Below are positions 58,559 to 64,000 of a stretch of DNA of 64,000 nt, piece after piece. The stretch spans positions 1-64,000 of the forward strand of contig JAKLMB010000007.1 of assembly GCA_022813625.1 (NCBI GenBank). Reading direction: 5' to 3'. Position 1 is the stretch's first letter. Each line of letters opens with the position of its first letter. Under the pieces are notes generated by a model. It saw only the letters and a program-made list of their open reading frames with translations, did no database searches and was not told where the DNA came from. Both the position numbers and the translations under genes were made by a program. The DNA is from Aaosphaeria pasadenensis (taxonomy: Eukaryota; Ascomycota; Dothideomycetes; Pleosporales).

Positions 58559-59389
58559 ATCGACCCTGCCCACCGTAATTCAAATATCGGCGTGGGTAGA
58601 GAGAGGGAAACGACAGTTGGGGGGACAACCGAGGATTGATCATGGGCGCATAGACATGGCTAGTTGGACTGGCATGTTTGTTATAGCTGGTTGCGAAGCA
58701 TGGGATATATTGATGCTACCGCCTGTTGGAGAGGACCGAGATATGATGGAGCTGAGAGGATACAGTTTTTTCTTTAAACTCCTTTCGAGCGTGAGGACTC
58801 GATTGCTGTATAAATTCCTCAAACAACCAATCAAAAATTTCATATCATGTTCTTTTCCATCGAACAACGTGAATGTTCATTCCACTTCAGTCTACCAGAC
58901 TGCTTGGTAATGGAGGCTCGCTGTATGGCCCAATAGGCTCACGTTCCAGCCACGAGGCAGCTTATCTGCAGACATCATATGAATGACCTAGCAAACCTGT
59001 GTAGCCCACTATACACAGATAGGCAAAGATTTGATAATCACTACATTTAATATAGACATAGCGGACGTTACCGTTACCGCATAGGCAGGCTTGCATCGGC
59101 ATCATCAAAGCGTATCAAGCTAGGCCAGATACCATCCCGAAGCGGCAACTCCATGATGGCGGAGATCGCACAACCCCATCCACTTCCACCGGATGCTCCG
59201 CCCTGTTAAAGTTCCCATCCGACCATCCTATAATTCAAAGCAAAACCGTGTCCTATTCGGCTCCATTCGCACGCCATATATAAATCTGAAGGATCTGGCT
59301 TCGGACGGGACGTCGGAATTTTCAATCCTACCGACGTCACTCCTCAGGTAAACATTTCAAACTTTGCAGATAAACGGCCACTACAAACG
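58559..59389. other. Intergenic region, no supported gene
   Basis: Downstream of the complex I subunit gene and upstream of the CofD-like gene. A TATA-like TATATAAA stretch lies near 59276-59283, about 105 bp before the CofD-like ATG. Confidence 0.5.
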
Positions 59390-61104
59390 ATGAGCAGCCC
59401 ATCAGGATCACAAGGAATCGTAGTTTTCTCGGGAGGAAGTGCGGCGAATAATCTCGTTGATGTCTTCAAGACCGTTAGGGAGAACAAGAAGTGTCCGCTG
59501 AGCTATGTGATTCCGATCAGTGACAACGGTGGTAGCTCGAGTGAGTTGATACGCGTATTCGGCGGCCCTGGTTTGCCTACCCCCAGCGATCGAAAGATTG
59601 ATTTCATGGAAATATTTGTGGCTGACTTTTTCTTTACAGGTATTGGCGACGTAAGGAGTAAGTCGACATTCTCATCTGCTCGACAATCTGTGAACTGTGT
59701 CTAAATCTCGTTTTCCCCACCCAGGTCGCCTGGTCCGCCTTATCCCTGATGACCCAGATCACGACGACAGTGAGAAGGCGGCTATCAAAGTCTTCTTCAA
59801 CCACCGCCTTCCCAAGGACAGACTCGCGGCCAAGCAGGAATGGCTGCAGATCATCGAGGCCGATCATGCCCTGTGGGCGAACATCTCGACCGCTAAGAAA
59901 GAGCTTATCAGATCGATTCTCAACGTCGTGAACTATGAAATACTGCAGAGACTGAGGCCCAGCTCAGCGTTCGACTTCAGCAGTGCCAGTATCGGAAATC
60001 TTTTCCTCACAGGGTAGGTTGCAAAATCTCGTAGACACATCCTCCTCCTTCAAGAATTCAAAAACACTCCAAATCTTACGCCACACGACCTCAACAACAA
60101 ACCACACATACCCCCAATCCACCCCTTCATACAAATCCAAACTGACATACCCCCCTCCCAACAGCGCCCGCCTCTTCACCAACTCCCTAGAATCCGCAAT
60201 CTACCTCCTCTCCTCCATCTGCTCCGTCCCAAGCCACACCTCCGTCCTCCCCGCCATCTCCTCAAACTTCACGCACCACATCTGCGCAGGCCTCGCCGAC
60301 TCGACCTTCATAACCGGCCAAAACGCCATCTCGCACCCCTCCCACCCCTCCCACCTCGACTACCCCTCCTCCTCCCCTCCCATAACCAGCACATCCGAAA
60401 CAGAATACCACGACACAATCGAAGACGCCAACCCCCCGGGCTCCCTCCCCACCCTCCGAAAACCCTACCTCACCGTCTCCAAAGTCCCTCCGACCCCGCA
60501 ATCCGACGACCTGCCCGCGCGGATAACCCGCATCTGGTACATCAACCCGTACGGCCAGGAGATCCGGCTCGCCGCGAACCCGCGCGTGCTCTCCGCGCTC
60601 TCGTCCGCGCAGGCCGTCGTCTACAGCATAGGCTCGCTCTACACGTCGATCGTGCCGTCGCTGATACTGCGGGGCGTGGGGGCCGCGCTCGCGAGTCCAA
60701 GGATCAGGTGTAAGATACTGGTTTTGAATTCGACGGTTGATAGGGAGACGGGGCCGTCGAGTAGGCCGTTTAGGGCGATTGATTTCGTGGGGGCGGTGGC
60801 GAATGCGGCGGCGCAGTCGCAGTCTGTAGGGGGAGGGGCGGAAGGGGGTAAGGAACTGGGGAGGGAGGAGTATGGGAGGTATGTTACGCATGTTATACAC
60901 CTTGCCGGGGAGGGGACGCCGGAGGTGGATAGGGGGGAGTTGCAGGGGCTTGGGATTGAGTGTTTGAGGGTTTATGGGCGGAGGGTCGAGGGCGAGGGGT
61001 GGGTGCGGTATGATGAGAAGGCGTTGGTGCAGGCGTTGGAGGTTACGATGGGGAGGAGGGAGAGGGGGATGGAGAGGACGAGGAGGAATACGCTTGAGGG
61101 GTAG
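59390..61104 (+). CDS. CofD/YvcK-like (UPF0052) protein
   Basis: Fungal member of the CofD/YvcK superfamily (Rossmann-like, nucleotide-sugar or phospholactate binding); fungal function unknown. Exons 59390-59570, 59640-59657, 59725-60013 and 60165-61104 give about 475 residues. The N-terminal IVVFSGGSAANNLVDVF is the family's glycine-rich loop. PISDNGGSSSELIRVFGGP-GIGDVRSRLVRL matches the DDGGSSG...GDLRN block and is built across a microexon of only 18 nt. The segment around residue 180 (SIGNLFLTGARLF) and VVYSIGSLYTSIVPSLIL also match. The last exon changes from a C-rich to a G-rich coding strand near 60700. The third intron is 151 nt. Confidence 0.9.
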
Positions 61105-62010
61105 GTGTGGTGGCACTTCGTGATCATGTGTGTATATATTGGGCGAGGTTGGACGTGAGAGGGTGGGATATATCAGGATATTGATTACATTGTCGAGTCC
61201 ACCCACAATGGATGGCGACCTTTTCGTCTCACTACGCTGCTACTCCTACTATACTCCTCCCTCCCCACTGAGATATTCTCTGCACTGGAATAAGTCAATG
61301 TGAAAATGCTATGCCATTTTCCCGCCTTTCCCTCCTCCATACATCCAATCTCGAAACCCTGCACTCTATATCGCCGTTCAACCTCCAATCCTATGATTGG
61401 AAAAACACCCCTTACACACGTAGAGAAAAGGGGTAAGAGAAAAAGGGCCACAGTTTATCCGAGAGCAACCGCTTATGCAAAAAGAAATGAAACCTGAAGA
61501 GAAGAAGAGGAGGAAGAGGAAGAAAAAGGTGTATCTCAAAATTAGAGGAACCCTCATGGGGCAAAAGGGAAAAGCTCCCGAGAGAAAAGAAGTTGACAAA
61601 GGAAAGGAAATGAAAGGTATAGAGTAAAGTGAGAAGAAGGCTCGATTTCTTTCGACTTCCCTTCGCTAGGGGATTGGGCTTGCGGAACGCTCGCTCATAA
61701 TGCTCTAGGCTGGGTGGAGGAAAGAACAGAACAGGAGAGAAGTGTAAGTATTGTAATGTTGATGATGATTTGGGTGAGTAAGAGGTAGTCGAGTTCGTCT
61801 CGTCGTCGAGGTTATCTTCAAGGAAAAGGGAATAGAAGTGGGGTTAACCCAAGGAGAGGAAGGGTCCGCGTGGGATGTGCCAAAGGAAAAAGAGACGAAG
61901 AACAGTGTCGCAGTTCTGGGTATGTGGTTTACAAAGCATGTAACAAAAACGACAAGTAAGAAAGGAGAGGCGCTGCCAAATGATGTAAAGGTTTTGTTGT
62001 GTGTGGTTGC
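61105..62010. other. Convergent intergenic region
   Basis: A/G-rich non-coding DNA (notably 61430-61640) between two 3' ends. No supported gene. Confidence 0.5.
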
Positions 62011-64000
62011 TTATGCACCTTGGCTATAAGCCAGCCAAGCGTCATGAGCTTCTCGAAGGACTGTGATTATCGTTAGCAGAGTCGAAATGGATGTTCAGAT
62101 GGAATGCTTACTCTGAAGGACCTGCGCTTGCGCCATGTAGGTTTCACAAGCACACTGCAGAGTCCGACCGTCATTGAAGTCAAGCACAACGCTATTGGGC
62201 AATTCCTGTCGGTCCTGGTCAGGTGCGTATGGAGGACGGAACTCGGTCAAATGGAATCGCTTTGTAATTCCCTTAGACTGCTCATTCGACTTTGATAAGC
62301 TGAGTACGAGGTTACCCGAAGCATCAATCTCAACCCATCGGCGTTTCCACAACTATGATACTGTTAGCGTTGATCAAACTAAAAGGCGTTTTCAGCTTAC
62401 CAGAGTGTCCGGAAATTGGACGTTGAGGTCACCAACTTGAACGGATGGCGGAGGCTCCCGCAGGGAGGGGAGTTGAGTCGAAAGGAGGTCTTCAGGTACT
62501 GAGCTAACATTCGAGTTCTTTCGAGAAATAGAAGAGATGGAGGACATGCGCTTGAACAGCTTGCTTGTTCTCGAGTCCTTCTTCTCTTTCTTCTCCTCGC
62601 GCTTCTCTTCAGTGCTATCGAGACTGTGTGCAGACAGACTTCGTGGAGTCTTGACGTCTGACTTCGACTCACTAAGGCGTCGTCCAAAAGATCTCCAGCT
62701 GCTCTCAGATGAAGATCTAGGAAGGGCGGAAGTAGGGGTAGGGACAGTGGTAGGGGCGGGAGCGGGAGCAGGGTCCTTTGAGTGCGAAGAAGACGGCGGC
62801 CTGGGCGAGGTCGGCTCTACCTTTGCCTTAGACGGGCTCAAAGGCCTTGGTGATGGTAATCTTTGGTGATCGATGGTGATCTGGCTCTGTTGAAGCTCCA
62901 ATGGTGTGCTTTCATCCGGCATCGTCAAAGTGGGTCTCGTAGCTCTGCCGTCTCGAATGATTCGAGCAGTGACTTGAACCGTCTCGGGTTTGCGCACACC
63001 GTGCTGGGGGCTATAGGTTGGTGAACCATCTCTGGATGGTGGAGGCTGTAACACAGATTGTCGGTCAGACGACGGTGCATACGGAACATTGATGAACGAA
63101 GTACGATTGAGGCGTTTGACGGATTGCGATTCGGGAGAAAGCCCGGAGGGAGGGGTTGCGAAGAAGGACGATTTGCGCTGAAGGATCGAAGCAGATTCGG
63201 GAGTCGCAAGTGAACTTACTGATGCAACCGAGTCCCTGTTAGACTTTTCCGCGAGCGCTTTGATCCTCTGCGAGATGCCGGACGAGACATTGATCTTCTT
63301 TGCCACTACCGCAGTGTCTGAGTTAGAATGGGGGAGCCACGGCCCAGAAGATTTGCGTGGTATCGCCTGGTCGGCGGGCATACCACCAGTCCTGTATGGC
63401 TGGGATACAGATCTTTCAGACATCCCTGAGATTGAGGATTTGCGGGGGAAAACGGGTGTGATGGGTGACTTGGAAACCGAAATCGGCTTCGCTTCTTCGA
63501 CTGTTGCGCTGCGCAGCTCTTCCATGAACGAGTCATCTGAGAGATACTCCGCTTCGGAGTTATCTGCAGAGATATGAGGAGTGGTCAGCCCGTTTACCCC
63601 ACCTTCTACAAAGCTGTGCCTCTTGGCGGTATTAAATAGCCTGGAAGCTCGCTTTTCTCTTATTTGGTCGACATCATCTTGCTGGGGATGCGAACCCATT
63701 GGCATGAAGATTGCCGATTCGCGCTTCGATCTTCGACCTAGCTCGCCAGGCGGCATAAGTACCATCGACTCCCGTTTGCTTCGCCTGGTAAAGACGTCGT
63801 CTGAAGCCGATGTTTGGATCGTGGGGATAGGCGAAGCGTCCTGCTGAACTGTCACCTCAAAAGAGGGGATCGATGTTGAAGATTCAGGCACAATTGTCGG
63901 TGAGCTTTCGACGGACTCCTTCTCGGCTTGCTGCAATAATTCCACACTTTCCCCTGCCTGCTGGGTAGGAATCTCCAGAGAAAGCGTCTTCTTCTCGTCC
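62011..64000 (-). CDS. PH-domain protein with long disordered N-terminal region, 5' end beyond the window
   Basis: Minus-strand exons from the right edge of the window to 62401, then 62352-62112 and 62060-62011. The frame is open to the last base of the window, so the start lies outside. The first exon encodes a Ser/Pro-rich disordered region with two SKRES(M/A) repeats (SKRESMVLMPPGELGRRSKR). The C-terminal part, LWKRRWVEIDASGNLVLSL ... FHLTEFRPPYAPDQ ... SVVLDFNDGRTLQCACE ... LREAHDAWLAY, is a PH-type domain, its last helix formed by the final 50-nt exon. Such proteins usually bind phosphoinositides or act in cell polarity; the exact orthologue is not identified. Confidence 0.82.

Noticed and set aside
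60262..61206. 314-codon minus-strand frame across the CofD-like gene
   Set aside because: Low-complexity Pro/Arg/His content; the plus strand carries conserved CofD blocks over the same DNA.

Overview
This window comes from a filamentous ascomycete (Pezizomycotina) nuclear genome. Genes carry short introns of about 50-90 nt with GT..AG ends and CTRAC-type branch points. Families typical of filamentous fungi are present: UstYa/DUF3328, HET, SAT4-type rhodopsin-like membrane proteins, DUF895/UNC93-like transporters, an AlcR-type zinc cluster and a COMPASS Shg1 subunit. The class within Pezizomycotina cannot be fixed from the sequence alone. I found no rRNA, tRNA, CRISPR array or intact transposon.

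Layout. 1-3888 is non-coding upstream DNA of a Cdc25-type Ras exchange factor (3889-7531). It is followed by a secreted GH16 glucanase-like protein (10550-11831), a Pro/Ala-rich GPI-type wall protein (14141-14959), a vWA-domain protein with a Pro/Gln/Gly-rich N-terminus (15428-18390, minus), a cyclase/formamidase-family enzyme (19834-20994, minus), an orphan HExxH protein (21642-22981, minus), an AlkB-type dioxygenase (24213-25256), an UNC93-like transporter (26155-27726), a large ankyrin-HET protein (28383-31988) and a phosphoinositide phospholipase C (32168-33874, minus).

34.6-43.7 kb is the accessory-looking part: a GNAT acetyltransferase, a UstYa/DUF3328 oxidase-family protein with both HxxHC motifs, and a small six-exon gene. 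The small gene encodes a secreted, Kex2-punctuated tandem-repeat peptide. A SAT4-type membrane protein and an amino-acid/GABA-type permease follow. The UstYa gene and the repeat-peptide gene are divergent neighbours across about 1.1 kb. This pairing is the hallmark of fungal ribosomally made cyclic peptides (dikaritin type), and I consider it the most interesting locus here.

45-64 kb returns to mostly housekeeping content: an F-box-like orphan, a secreted Pro/Thr-rich protein, an AlcR-like Zn2Cys6 regulator with an unusually long Cys3-Cys4 spacer, a GEN1/YEN1-type Holliday-junction nuclease interrupted by two in-frame stop codons, a COMPASS Shg1-like protein with an RS-type tail, a tiny complex I accessory subunit, a CofD/YvcK-like protein, and the 3' part of a PH-domain protein that runs off the right edge.

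Exon coordinates come from reading splice signals and reading-frame continuity by eye. They have not been checked against transcripts.
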